From assembly GCA_017457465.1 (NCBI GenBank), contig JAFTHJ010000048.1, positions 1 to 45,907 on the forward strand: a stretch of DNA of 45,907 nucleotides, written 5' to 3'. Origin of the DNA: Clostridia bacterium. Lineage in GTDB: Bacteria > Bacillota > Clostridia > Oscillospirales > CAG-272. The position numbers were made by a program, and so were the translations under genes. Positions 9,002-16,120 of the stretch are shown piece after piece. Under the pieces are notes generated by a model that was given only the letters and a program-made list of their open reading frames with translations, had not been told where the DNA came from and did not search any database. Numbering within the stretch: the stretch's first letter is position 1; every line of letters begins with the position of its first letter.

Positions 9002-9017
9002 GGGGCAGAAGGACTTG
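9002..9017 (-). repeat. 16-bp copy of tRNA-Trp 3' end
   Basis: GGGGCAGAAGGACTTG on the plus strand is identical to 9190-9205, the acceptor/T-arm end of the tRNA-Trp gene. It lies 188 bp beyond the intact tRNA on its 3' side, the geometry of a remnant att site or of a duplicated tRNA end. Confidence 0.8.
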
Positions 9018-9149
9018 GTCTCGTCGCAACACCGCAAAGCCGCTTTTGATGCGCCTTTGCTACGCTTCTCGGTCAGTCGCGGTTCTGACAACACACTGTG
9101 TTGCCATTCATTACCGCTCCCATTCAACCCCTTCTGTGCGAATCCGGCA

Positions 9150-9184
9150 AAAAAGAGAGATGACTTAAAGTCATCTCTCTTTTT
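9150..9184. terminator. Terminator after tRNA-Trp
   Basis: A near-perfect palindrome centred on 9167: an A-run, GAGAGATGACTT, then its complement ending in a T-run. It works in either direction, directly after the CCA end of tRNA-Trp on the minus strand. Confidence 0.85.
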
Positions 9185-9260
9185 TGGCAGGGGCAGAAGG
9201 ACTTGAACCCACGACACCCAGTTTTGGAGACTGGTGTTCTACCGACTGAACTATACCCCT
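9185..9260 (-). tRNA. tRNA-Trp (anticodon CCA)
   Basis: A 76-nt cloverleaf read on the minus strand: acceptor AGGGGTA pairs with TGCCCCT, D-arm with AGTTCAGTCGGTAGAAC, anticodon loop CTCCAAA giving CCA, T-arm GGGTTCAAGTCC, discriminator G, and a genome-encoded CCA. It decodes UGG. Confidence 0.97.
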
Positions 9261-9278
9261 ATATTTGACAGCCTTACT

Positions 9279-9307
9279 ATTATAGCACAGGAAAATCGCT
9301 TTTGCAA
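9279..9307 (-). promoter_or_regulatory. Sigma-A promoter of tRNA-Trp
   Basis: Minus strand TTGCAA (9302-9307), 17 bp, TATAAT (9279-9284), with TGC before the -10. Start is predicted about 12 nt upstream of the mature tRNA. Confidence 0.8.
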
Positions 9308-9378
9308 TACTTTTTTCAATAATTTTTTGAAAAAGATAAAAATTAATCGTACAAAAAATAAAATAAACGGCTTTTAGG

Positions 9379-9407
9379 TTGACAATTTTCCTCTTTTGTG
9401 GTATCAT
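9379..9407 (+). promoter_or_regulatory. Sigma-A promoter of tRNA-Leu region
   Basis: TTGACA (9379-9384), 17 bp, TATCAT (9402-9407). It is 60 bp upstream of the truncated tRNA-Leu copy and 210 bp upstream of the intact gene, which suggests the 16-bp fragment marks the original position of the tRNA. Confidence 0.8.
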
Positions 9408-9466
9408 ATTTGAGCGGCAAACACTTATTACTTCTTCACTATTAACTCTTACTTTTTACTTCAATG

Positions 9467-9482
9467 TGCGGGTGTGGCGGAA
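9467..9482 (+). repeat. 16-bp copy of tRNA-Leu 5' end
   Basis: TGCGGGTGTGGCGGAA is identical to 9616-9631, the start of tRNA-Leu plus one preceding base. After 16 bp the identity stops and an unrelated GC-rich sequence follows for 133 bp until the intact gene. Confidence 0.85.
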
Positions 9483-9616
9483 CAAGCCCCCCCGGGCGAA
9501 GCAAGAACGCCTTGCGTTCTTGGTACGGAGCGAACCTGTGAGCTTCGTGTGCAGACAGCGCTTGCGCGGAAGCTTTTTCTATGGAGAAAGCTGATTTTTG
9601 AAAATAATTTAATAAT

Positions 9617-9699
9617 GCGGGTGTGGCGGAATTGGCAGACGCGCAAGATTTAGGATCTTGTGTTAATTCGTGCAGGTTCAAGTCCTGTCACCCGCACCA
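9617..9699 (+). tRNA. tRNA-Leu (anticodon TAG)
   Basis: An 83-nt class II tRNA: acceptor GCGGGTG with CACCCGC, anticodon loop TTTAGGA giving TAG, a variable arm, T-arm AGGTTCAAGTCCT, discriminator A and encoded CCA. It decodes CUA and related CUN codons. Confidence 0.97.
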
Positions 9700-9920
9700 G
9701 TCGGCAGTGCCGACAGCCAATGTCGCTGTTTGTACTGCCGAATTTCTTTGTTCATCACCCGAGGGCGAAGTTTGTTATGAACACTCGTTTGTTCCATACA
9801 GAGTTATCTGATGCCGAGCCTCATCACACAATGGTGGGGTTCAGATTTATTTTTGTTCACCGAACCAAAAAAGAAACTGACTTTTGGATACCTGCCGTAA
9901 AGCAGTTCCGTAGTAAACTT

Positions 9921-9950
9921 AAAAGGACGAGAGTTTTCTCGTCCTTTTTT
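9921..9950 (+). terminator. Terminator of tRNA-Leu transcript
   Basis: AAAAGGACGAGA (9921-9932), loop GTTT, then the perfect complement running into six T. A strong intrinsic terminator on the plus strand. Confidence 0.9.
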
Positions 9951-9975
9951 GCACACTTCCTTGTCCCGTAAAGTA

Positions 9976-10004
9976 TTGAAAAACCACTATGAATATGTTA
10001 TAAT
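9976..10004 (+). promoter_or_regulatory. Sigma-A promoter of GH43 gene
   Basis: TTGAAA (9976-9981), 17 bp, TATAAT (9999-10004) with TGT before the -10. GGGAGGAG at 10026-10033 is the ribosome-binding site. No catabolite-repression site is apparent. Confidence 0.85.
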
Positions 10005-10039
10005 ACAATCCAAAAGCAAATTATTGGGAGGAGTAAAGT

Positions 10040-11554
10040 ATGAAATATCAAAATCCAATTATTTCGGGCTTTAATCCCGATCCGAGTATATGTCGTGCGG
10101 GGGATGATTTCTATCTTGTAACATCAACCTTTGAGTATTTTCCGGGAGTGCCGATATATCACAGTAAAAATCTTGTCAATTGGGAGCTGATAAACTATTG
10201 TCTCACCGAGGACGAGCAGCTTCCTCTGCAAAACGTCAAACCGTCGGGCGGCATTTACGCGCCGACTATCAGATACCACGACGGAATCTTTTTTATGGTC
10301 ACCACCAACACTACCGCCGGCGGTAATTTTATAGTACATACGAAGGATATCCGCGGAAAATGGAGCAGCCCCGCGTGGGTCAAGCAGAAGGGAATCGATC
10401 CGTCGCTTTATTGGGATGATGACGGCGTTTGCTACTTTATGTCAACAGCCTCGGACGATGAGATTCCAAAGAGAGGAATATATCTGTCCACCGTTGATCC
10501 TTTCACGGGGGAGATGCTCTCGCCCTCCCGCCTCATTTCTACGGGTTGTGGCGGAAGAAGCTATGAGGCGCCGCATATTTATAAGCGCGGAGATTGGTAT
10601 TATCTGATGCTCGCCGAGGGCGGAACCGAGTACGGACATATGGAGACCTTGCAGAGATCGAAAAATATATACGGACCTTACGAACCCGCTCCCAACAATC
10701 CTATTCTGACACACCGCCATATAAGAAATCCCATTCAGGCAACAGGACACGCCGATCTCGTTGAGGATCAGAACGGCAACTGGTGGCTAGTCTGCCTTGG
10801 CGTTCGACCTATCGTTCCCGTATTTACTCTTCATAATCTTGGCAGAGAGACCTTCCTGTCCCCTGTCGTGTGGAATGATGACAGCTGGCTCGTTGTGGGA
10901 AATAACGGCACAATAAGCCTTGAAATGGACGGGCCTCTCCCTGGGGCTGCGCCGACTGATGTCTGCCGTGATTTTGTTGATGATTTTGAGGCTGGTACAC
11001 TCAATAAGCATTGGAATTTCGTTCGAAATCCAATGCCCGAACGCTATCTGTTAGCAAACGGAGCCATCACACTGAAGGGCTCGGAAGAACGGCTCTCGTC
11101 CCCCAATGGACACCCCACGATGATTGTTACACGGCAGAAGGAATTTGATATGCAAGTCACCGCCGATATGCGCGGGGAAATAGTTTCAGAACAGTGCTCG
11201 GGGCTGTCTGTCTTTTACAACGAGGATTATCATTATGATATATTTGTAACGCACGAGAACGGCGAATATTGCGTTTGTCTGCGTAAGCGTGTAGCCGATA
11301 TCGAGCTTATAAGCGCGAAGCATAAGATAGATTACAAAGGGGCTATACGCCTGATGGTTGAAAGTGAGCGCGAGTGGTATACCTTCTTCTATGAAGCAGA
11401 CGGTGATTACATTGAGTTAGGACGCGGAATGACCGCTCCGATATGTACCGAATGTACCCATACGCTGACCTTCACGGGAACGGTTTTCGGTCTGTTCAGC
11501 GAGGGCGGAGAGATATCCTTCGAGCGCTTCAGTGCGAGAGTGACGGAGCAGTAA
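10040..11554 (+). CDS. GH43 beta-xylosidase / arabinofuranosidase
   Basis: A 504-residue glycoside hydrolase family 43 enzyme of the beta-xylosidase type, acting on xylo-oligosaccharides or arabinose side chains. The five-bladed propeller opens with NPIISGFNPDPSICR; predicted catalytic base is D14 (NPDPS), pKa modulator D120 (GIDPSLYW), and general acid E176 (SYEAPHIYK). Residues about 320-504 form a C-terminal beta-sandwich typical of the larger GH43 subfamilies. No signal peptide is seen, so it probably works in the cytoplasm on imported oligosaccharides. It converges on a GH51 arabinofuranosidase gene; no transporter or regulator is adjacent. Exact substrate cannot be read from sequence. 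Confidence 0.92.
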   Translation: MKYQNPIISGFNPDPSICRAGDDFYLVTSTFEYFPGVPIYHSKNLVNWELINYCLTEDEQLPLQNVKPSGGIYAPTIRYHDGIFFMVTTNTTAGGNFIVHTKDIRGKWSSPAWVKQKGIDPSLYWDDDGVCYFMSTASDDEIPKRGIYLSTVDPFTGEMLSPSRLISTGCGGRSYEAPHIYKRGDWYYLMLAEGGTEYGHMETLQRSKNIYGPYEPAPNNPILTHRHIRNPIQATGHADLVEDQNGNWWLVCLGVRPIVPVFTLHNLGRETFLSPVVWNDDSWLVVGNNGTISLEMDGPLPGAAPTDVCRDFVDDFEAGTLNKHWNFVRNPMPERYLLANGAITLKGSEERLSSPNGHPTMIVTRQKEFDMQVTADMRGEIVSEQCSGLSVFYNEDYHYDIFVTHENGEYCVCLRKRVADIELISAKHKIDYKGAIRLMVESEREWYTFFYEADGDYIELGRGMTAPICTECTHTLTFTGTVFGLFSEGGEISFERFSARVTEQ

Positions 11555-11601
11555 CCGATTTTCAATATCATCTCCAACAATTGAAAAACCATGATAAAAA
11601 C

Positions 11602-11630
11602 CAAGACCATCGGCATAGCCGATGGTCTTG
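11602..11630. terminator. Bidirectional terminator between GH43 and GH51
   Basis: CAAGACCATCGGC (11602-11614), loop ATA, and the perfect 13-bp complement to 11630, flanked by A-rich and T-rich sequence. It serves both convergent genes. Confidence 0.85.
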
Positions 11631-11642
11631 ACTTCTTTTATC

Positions 11643-13148
11643 TTACTTAACCTTTATCCTTATAACGTTCCACGAAAAGGGCTCGAGGCTCACGTTCAGT
11701 ATGCCGTCGGAAATCTTTGCCGTGGGCACCGTGTGAGGAAGAATATTGTTCGGATTCTCCTCGGAGTTACAAGCCTTGATGTCCTCCGGGTGACTCATAA
11801 CGATATGCTCTATCATCTCACATTCCGAGAAATCACGCAAGGTCAGAGTCAACTCGTTTTCCTCGTCGGAGGAGCGATTGACCGCGAACACCGTGACTTC
11901 TCCCGCTTCCTCGTTATACACGGCGGCAGTCTCAATATAGGGGACATCGCCGTATTTTTTCGTGTTGTATGTCGGGCACTTGACTATAGGCGTAAGAACT
12001 TTTCCTCTGCCCCAGTTTGACGCGTGTAGGAACGGATAATAGGTAGTCTGCGCCCAGGCGTTTCCGTCCTTCGGCGCCATTATCGGCGCGGCAACATTTA
12101 CGAGCTGCGCAAGACACGCCATCTTGACTCTATTGCTGTTGTTGATAAGCGTTATGAGCATACAGCCGAATACAAGAGCGTCCTCCATCGAATATATATA
12201 TTCCTCTCGCCTCGGTCCGACCGTCCATTTGTTTTCCTCGTTTCCGCTTTGACGAGTCGAGGACTGAACATTCCATTCATCAAAGGAAAGATTTATTGTC
12301 TTTGAGGTCTTCTTTATTCCCTTGACGGTATCGCATATGGCAACGACGGTCTTGATAAATCTATCCATATCCTTGGTCGCTCCGAGATAGGTCATAGTCT
12401 CCTTCTCGCTCCAGCCAAGATAGAGATGCAGAGAAAGGTAATCTATCTTGTCGTACGCCGCCTCAAGCACGGTAAGCTCCCATTTTCCAAAAGTGGGAAT
12501 TCCCCAATAGCTGCTTCCACAGGCAACAAGCTCGATAGAGGGGTCCATCATCTTCATAACTCCCGCCGTTCTTCTCGCGAGGTCGGCATAGTCCTCCATA
12601 GTGCGATAGCCTACCTGCCAGGGTCCGTCCATCTCGTTTCCGAGACACCATACCTTGTCTCCGTAAGGCTTCTCTCTGCCGTTTTCGACGCGCATATTGC
12701 TGTATTTGCTTCCCTTTTCGTGGTTGCAGTATTCAATAAGATTTTTCGCGCTCTCAATGTCACCCGTTCCGAGGTTTACCGCCATCATAACGTCGGTGCC
12801 TACCTTCTCCGCCCACTTGTGGAACTCGTCTGTTCCTATCAGATTAGGCTCAAGAGACTGCCACGCCGCGTCTGTAACAACGGGGCGCTTCTCAACAGGT
12901 CCTACGCCGTCCTCCCAGTTGTAGTTGGAGAGGAAATTTCCGCCGGGATAACGGATTATCGGAATATTCAACGCCTTGACAAGCTCGATAACGTCGCCCC
13001 TGAAGCCGTTCTCGTCAGCCGTGGGGTGCGAGGGCTGGTATATTCCGCCGTAGATGGCGCGTCCCATGTGCTCGATAAACGAGCCGTAAAGCCTTTTGTC
13101 GGTCTTTGCCGTGACAAATTCGCGGTCAAGCGTGATTTTTGCTTTCAT
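11643..13148 (-). CDS. abfA: GH51 alpha-L-arabinofuranosidase
   Basis: A 501-residue family GH51 intracellular arabinofuranosidase releasing terminal arabinose from arabinoxylan or arabinan oligosaccharides. Acid/base E172 sits in CLGNEMDGPWQ and the nucleophile E291 in LSFDEWNVQ; the N-terminal motif SFIEHMGRAIYGGIY and RYPGGNF are typical. The open frame extends 33 codons further upstream, but ATG at 13148 follows AGGAGG and gives the normal start. No signal peptide. It pairs functionally with the convergent GH43 gene and has its own promoter. Confidence 0.95.
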   Translation of the reverse strand: MKAKITLDREFVTAKTDKRLYGSFIEHMGRAIYGGIYQPSHPTADENGFRGDVIELVKALNIPIIRYPGGNFLSNYNWEDGVGPVEKRPVVTDAAWQSLEPNLIGTDEFHKWAEKVGTDVMMAVNLGTGDIESAKNLIEYCNHEKGSKYSNMRVENGREKPYGDKVWCLGNEMDGPWQVGYRTMEDYADLARRTAGVMKMMDPSIELVACGSSYWGIPTFGKWELTVLEAAYDKIDYLSLHLYLGWSEKETMTYLGATKDMDRFIKTVVAICDTVKGIKKTSKTINLSFDEWNVQSSTRQSGNEENKWTVGPRREEYIYSMEDALVFGCMLITLINNSNRVKMACLAQLVNVAAPIMAPKDGNAWAQTTYYPFLHASNWGRGKVLTPIVKCPTYNTKKYGDVPYIETAAVYNEEAGEVTVFAVNRSSDEENELTLTLRDFSECEMIEHIVMSHPEDIKACNSEENPNNILPHTVPTAKISDGILNVSLEPFSWNVIRIKVK

Positions 13149-13197
13149 ATCTGCCTCCTGATGAAGGTGTCGTATTTCCCCGTTCGGGGTTGTCAAA

Positions 13198-13226
13198 ATT
13201 GTAGCACGGATAATTTTTCGTGTCAA
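13198..13226 (-). promoter_or_regulatory. Sigma-A promoter of GH51 gene
   Basis: Minus strand TTGACA (13221-13226), 17 bp, TACAAT (13198-13203). A CCCCG/CGGGG dyad (13178-13189) begins almost at the predicted start of transcription and may be an operator or a 5' stabilising hairpin. Confidence 0.8.
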
Positions 13227-13255
13227 TAAAAAGTCGGTTTTTGACACACATTATA

Positions 13256-13284
13256 TTGATTAGAACGATGACCTGTGGTATAAT
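13256..13284 (+). promoter_or_regulatory. Sigma-A promoter of DUF3006-like gene
   Basis: TTGATT (13256-13261), 17 bp, TATAAT (13279-13284) with TGG before the -10. Confidence 0.75.
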
Positions 13285-13316
13285 TGTCTCATAAAAAAGT
13301 AAAGAGAGGAACTTCT

Positions 13317-13484
13317 ATGGAACCCAGAGATTATACTGTTGAAAAAATAGAGGGCGAATACGCTACACTCCGAGACCTCGAAACGAACGATACCCTGTTT
13401 ATCGCGATGGCTCTGCTCCCCGCGGGGGTGGATATCGGCACACGGCTGCACTACGAAATGCTTGAGTATACGATAATTTCGTGA
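13317..13484 (+). CDS. DUF3006-like small protein
   Basis: A 55-residue protein. The pattern DYTVEKIEGEYATLRDLETND...MALLPAGVDIGTRL matches the small beta-rich DUF3006 family (a protein often beginning with YTVDRIEGDYAVLE), whose role is unknown. ATG at 13317 follows AGAGAGG; an earlier ATG in frame at 13284 overlaps the -10 box and is excluded. The gene has a good promoter of its own and no obvious partner. Confidence 0.7.
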   Translation: MEPRDYTVEKIEGEYATLRDLETNDTLFIAMALLPAGVDIGTRLHYEMLEYTIIS

Positions 13485-13648
13485 TGTGAGATAGTAAGGC
13501 TTTAGAAAATACCCCACTTTCTGCATCATCCCAAGTCGGCTACGCCGCAAAATATAATTATTTTCCACTATATCGGCTTCGCTTTTCGCTATATTTTTCG
13601 ACAAAAAATAAAAATTGTGCGCAACGGGAAATTTTTTCAAAAAATATC

Positions 13649-13677
13649 TGTACAAACAGAGAAAATAGTGATAAAAT
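13649..13677 (+). promoter_or_regulatory. Probable promoter of purC
   Basis: TGTACA (13649-13654), 17 bp, TAAAAT (13672-13677) with TGA before the -10. The -35 is weak. No purine riboswitch-like fold is evident in the roughly 40-nt leader. Confidence 0.5.
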
Positions 13678-13720
13678 AATATTTGATATTTTATATTCAT
13701 AAAGCAAAGGAGTATTGCAA

Positions 13721-14419
13721 ATGAAAAAATTATACGCAGGAAAAACCAAAGACGTTTACGCTCTTGAAAACGGCAACGTGCTGCTCAAGTTCAAGGACGA
13801 TTGCACTGGCAAGGACGGAGTGTTCGACCCCGGTGAGAATACCGTAGGTCTTACTATCGAGGGTATAGGCAAGGCAAATCTCGAAACCTCTATCCACTAT
13901 TTCGAGCTGCTCAAGAAGGCGGGTATCAAAACCCACTATGTAAGCGCAAATATCGATGAGGCTACTATGGAAGTCCTCCCCGCTGAATGCTTCGGAAAGG
14001 ACCTCGGCGGAAACGGACTTGAGGTTATCTGCCGTCTCGTTGCGACAGGAAGCTTTATCCGCAGATACGGCGAGTACATCAAGGACGGAACACCCCTTGT
14101 CGGCGGATATGTTGAGTGTACCTTCAAGAACGACGAAAAGGGCGACCCGCTGGTAACAGGCGAGGGACTCGCGGCTCTCGGAGTTATGACTCCCGCAATG
14201 TTTGAGAGCATGAAGGAGCAGACTCTCAAGATAACAAAGATAGTTGCCGACGACCTCAAGTCTATCGGTCTCGACCTCTGGGATATCAAGTTCGAGTTCG
14301 GATACAACAACGGCGAGGTTATCCTCATCGACGAGATAGCTTCGGGCAATATGCGTGTTTACAAGGACGGCAAGATAGTTGAGCCTGTTGAGCTGACAAA
14401 GCTTATACTTAATAGATAA
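13721..14419 (+). CDS. purC: SAICAR synthase PurC
   Basis: Phosphoribosylaminoimidazole-succinocarboxamide synthase, 232 residues, the usual length of the bacterial short form. It joins CAIR and aspartate with ATP in purine synthesis. Motifs: KKLYAGKTKDVYAL, LLKFKDDCTG, the RLVATGSFIRRYGEY substrate loop, and DIKFEFG...LIDEIASGNMR. ATG at 13721 follows AAAGGAG with 8-nt spacing; a TTG two codons upstream is not needed. No other pur gene is adjacent. Confidence 0.96.
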   Translation: MKKLYAGKTKDVYALENGNVLLKFKDDCTGKDGVFDPGENTVGLTIEGIGKANLETSIHYFELLKKAGIKTHYVSANIDEATMEVLPAECFGKDLGGNGLEVICRLVATGSFIRRYGEYIKDGTPLVGGYVECTFKNDEKGDPLVTGEGLAALGVMTPAMFESMKEQTLKITKIVADDLKSIGLDLWDIKFEFGYNNGEVILIDEIASGNMRVYKDGKIVEPVELTKLILNR

Positions 14420-14433
14420 TTTGCGGAATTCTA

Positions 14434-14462
14434 TTGACATTATTTTTCCGATGTGTTATAAT
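14434..14462 (+). promoter_or_regulatory. Full-consensus sigma-A promoter of SCIFF
   Basis: TTGACA (14434-14439), exactly 17 bp, TATAAT (14457-14462) with TGT before the -10: full consensus in both boxes, implying very strong expression of the small peptide gene. Confidence 0.92.
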
Positions 14463-14505
14463 GTCTTGTAAGTTTAAGCAAATCAATACTGCGGAGGATA
14501 TAACA

Positions 14506-14649
14506 ATGAGCAGAATCAAAACAATCAAAACCAAGGATATTGCTAACACCGTAAAGAACGGCGGATGCGGCGAGTGCCAGACCTCCTGCCAGTCCGCTTG
14601 CAAGACTTCTTGCGGCGTTGCAAACCAGCAGTGCGAGAAGGCAGAGTAA
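14506..14649 (+). CDS. scfA: SCIFF ranthipeptide precursor
   Basis: A 47-residue peptide with six cysteines (C21, C24, C28, C32, C36, C43) in GGCGECQTSCQSACKTSC and the conserved leader RIKTIKTKDIANTVKNGG. This is the six-cysteines-in-forty-five family, conserved across Clostridia and modified by thioether crosslinks made by the neighbouring radical-SAM enzyme. The ribosome-binding site is GGAGG at 14493-14497. Its biological function is not settled; a role in signalling has been proposed for ranthipeptides. Confidence 0.96.
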   Translation: MSRIKTIKTKDIANTVKNGGCGECQTSCQSACKTSCGVANQQCEKAE

Positions 14650-14673
14650 TTCTGTTTTTTCAATAGGATATTT

Positions 14674-14717
14674 TCGGGGGAAGGAAACGCTTCTGTGTGG
14701 AGCTTTCCTTCCCCCGA
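14674..14717 (+). repeat. Stem-loop between SCIFF and its maturase
   Basis: Perfect 14-bp arms (14674-14687 and 14704-14717) with a 16-nt loop and no T-run. It lies between the highly expressed peptide gene and the maturase gene and may stabilise the upstream mRNA or trim read-through. The GGGGGAA-type arm and the following AAGCCTAAAAAAGCTT resemble the dispersed palindrome family. Confidence 0.75.
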
Positions 14718-14746
14718 AGCCTAAAAAAGCTTGATAGGAGATTATT

Positions 14747-16120
14747 ATGGTACATCAGTATAAATTGAACGGATACACTATCGTGCTCGATACCTGCAGC
14801 GGCTCTGTCCACTCGGTCGACGAGGTAGCGTACGACATTATAGAAATGTATAAGACCTCGTCGGCAGAGGAAATCGTAGCGGCTATCCTTGAGAAATACA
14901 AGGATATGCCCGACGTAACCGAGGCGGAGGTGCTTGAGTGCATAGAGGATATCAGAGCGCTCGAGGAGGAGGGAAAGCTCTTCTCGGAGGATAAATACGA
15001 GGCTCTGGCATATAGCCACAAGAACAACAGCAACGTCGTCAAGGCGCTCTGTCTGCACGTGGCTCATACCTGTAATCTGAACTGCTCGTATTGCTTCGCG
15101 AGTCAAGGAAAATATCAGGGTGAACGCGCGATAATGAGCTTTGAGGTCGGTAAACAGGCGTTTGATTTTCTTATCGCGAACTCGGGAACGAGAAGAAATC
15201 TTGAGGTCGACTTCTTCGGCGGAGAACCGATGATGAATTTTGAGGTCGTCAAGCAGCTCGTGGCATACGCGAGAAGCATTGAGAAGGAGCATAATAAGAA
15301 CTTCCGCTTCACTTTCACGACAAACGGCGTACTTCTCGACGATGAGGTAATGGACTTTCTCAACCGCGAAATGAGTAATGTCGTTTTGAGTCTGGACGGA
15401 AGACGCGAGGTGAATGACCACTTCCGACGCGACTATGCGGGTAAGGGCAGCTATGATACCATAGTACCCAAGTTTCAGCGCCTTGTTGAGAAGCGCGGCG
15501 GCAAAAATTATTACGTACGCGGAACATTTACACATAACAATACAGATTTCACAAACGATATACTCCATATGGCAGACCTCGGCTTCACCGAATTGAGTAT
15601 GGAGCCTGTGGTATGTCCGCCCGACGACCCCTATGCGCTTACCGAGGAAGACCTTCCCACCCTCTTTGAGCAGTACGAAATACTCGCCAAGGAGATGATA
15701 AAGCGCAAGAAAGAGGGCAGAGGCTTTACATTCTACCACTATATGCTCGACCTCAAGAACGGTCCCTGCATATACAAGAGAATAACGGGCTGCGGCTCGG
15801 GAACCGAATATATGGCGGTCACTCCGTGGGGTGAGCTTTACCCCTGCCACCAGTTCGTCGGAGACGAGAAATACAGTCTGGGCGATATCTGGAACGGAGT
15901 CAAGAACACCGCCGTTCAGGACGAATTCCGCTCCTGCAACGCATACGCGCGGGAGGAATGCCGCGACTGCTGGGCAAAGCTTTATTGCTCGGGCGGCTGC
16001 GCCGCAAACGCATACCACGCGACGGGAAGCATCGGCGGAATCTACAAGTACGGCTGTGAGCTGTTTAAGAAGCGCATAGAATGCGCCGTTATGATTCAGG
16101 TCGCAGAAGACGAGGAATGA
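14747..16120 (+). CDS. scfB: SCIFF maturase, radical SAM/SPASM enzyme
   Basis: A 457-residue radical-SAM peptide maturase. Residues 1-95 form a RiPP-recognition-type domain; the 4Fe-4S motif CX3CX2C is C109, C113 and C116 (HTCNLNCSYCFA), followed by VDFFGGEPMMNF. The C-terminal SPASM region (about 340-450) has many cysteines (CGSG, YPCHQF, CNAYAREECRDCWAKLYCSGGC, YGCELF, IECAV). It uses S-adenosylmethionine to form thioether bonds between SCIFF cysteines and backbone carbons. GATAGGAG precedes the ATG. The stop codon overlaps the next gene's start. Confidence 0.96.
   Translation: MVHQYKLNGYTIVLDTCSGSVHSVDEVAYDIIEMYKTSSAEEIVAAILEKYKDMPDVTEAEVLECIEDIRALEEEGKLFSEDKYEALAYSHKNNSNVVKALCLHVAHTCNLNCSYCFASQGKYQGERAIMSFEVGKQAFDFLIANSGTRRNLEVDFFGGEPMMNFEVVKQLVAYARSIEKEHNKNFRFTFTTNGVLLDDEVMDFLNREMSNVVLSLDGRREVNDHFRRDYAGKGSYDTIVPKFQRLVEKRGGKNYYVRGTFTHNNTDFTNDILHMADLGFTELSMEPVVCPPDDPYALTEEDLPTLFEQYEILAKEMIKRKKEGRGFTFYHYMLDLKNGPCIYKRITGCGSGTEYMAVTPWGELYPCHQFVGDEKYSLGDIWNGVKNTAVQDEFRSCNAYAREECRDCWAKLYCSGGCAANAYHATGSIGGIYKYGCELFKKRIECAVMIQVAEDEE

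Larger units (their letters stand above)
9261..9616. other. Gap between the two divergent tRNA genes
   Basis: No protein gene is supported here. The stretch holds the tRNA-Trp promoter, the tRNA-Leu promoter, a 16-bp copy of the tRNA-Leu 5' end (9467-9482) and a GC-rich insert with a 9-bp hairpin (CAAGAACGC at 9502-9510 with GCGTTCTTG at 9514-9522). The remainder is AT-rich. Confidence 0.7.
9700..10039 (+). other. tRNA-Leu trailer with serial hairpins, then GH43 promoter region
   Basis: No protein gene is supported. After the tRNA, stems can be drawn in series: TCGGCAGT (9701-9708) with ACTGCCGA (9737-9744) enclosing ACAGC/GCTGT; TGTTCAT (9750-9756) with ATGAACA (9778-9784); and GGTTC/GAACC further on. 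The run ends at the terminator 9921-9950. It could be a long tRNA trailer or a separate structured RNA. From 9960 on lies the GH43 promoter. Confidence 0.5.

Noticed and set aside
9623..9811. Open frame beginning inside tRNA-Leu
   Set aside because: It is a translation of the tRNA and its trailer; the tRNA call is certain and the peptide has no family.
13685..13720. Purine riboswitch ahead of purC
   Set aside because: The leader is only about 40 nt and lacks the conserved three-way junction of purine aptamers.
14660..16018. Long open frame on the minus strand opposite the SCIFF maturase
   Set aside because: The plus-strand frame encodes a complete radical-SAM/SPASM protein with all motifs; the reverse frame has no recognisable domain, starts without a ribosome-binding site and reflects codon bias.
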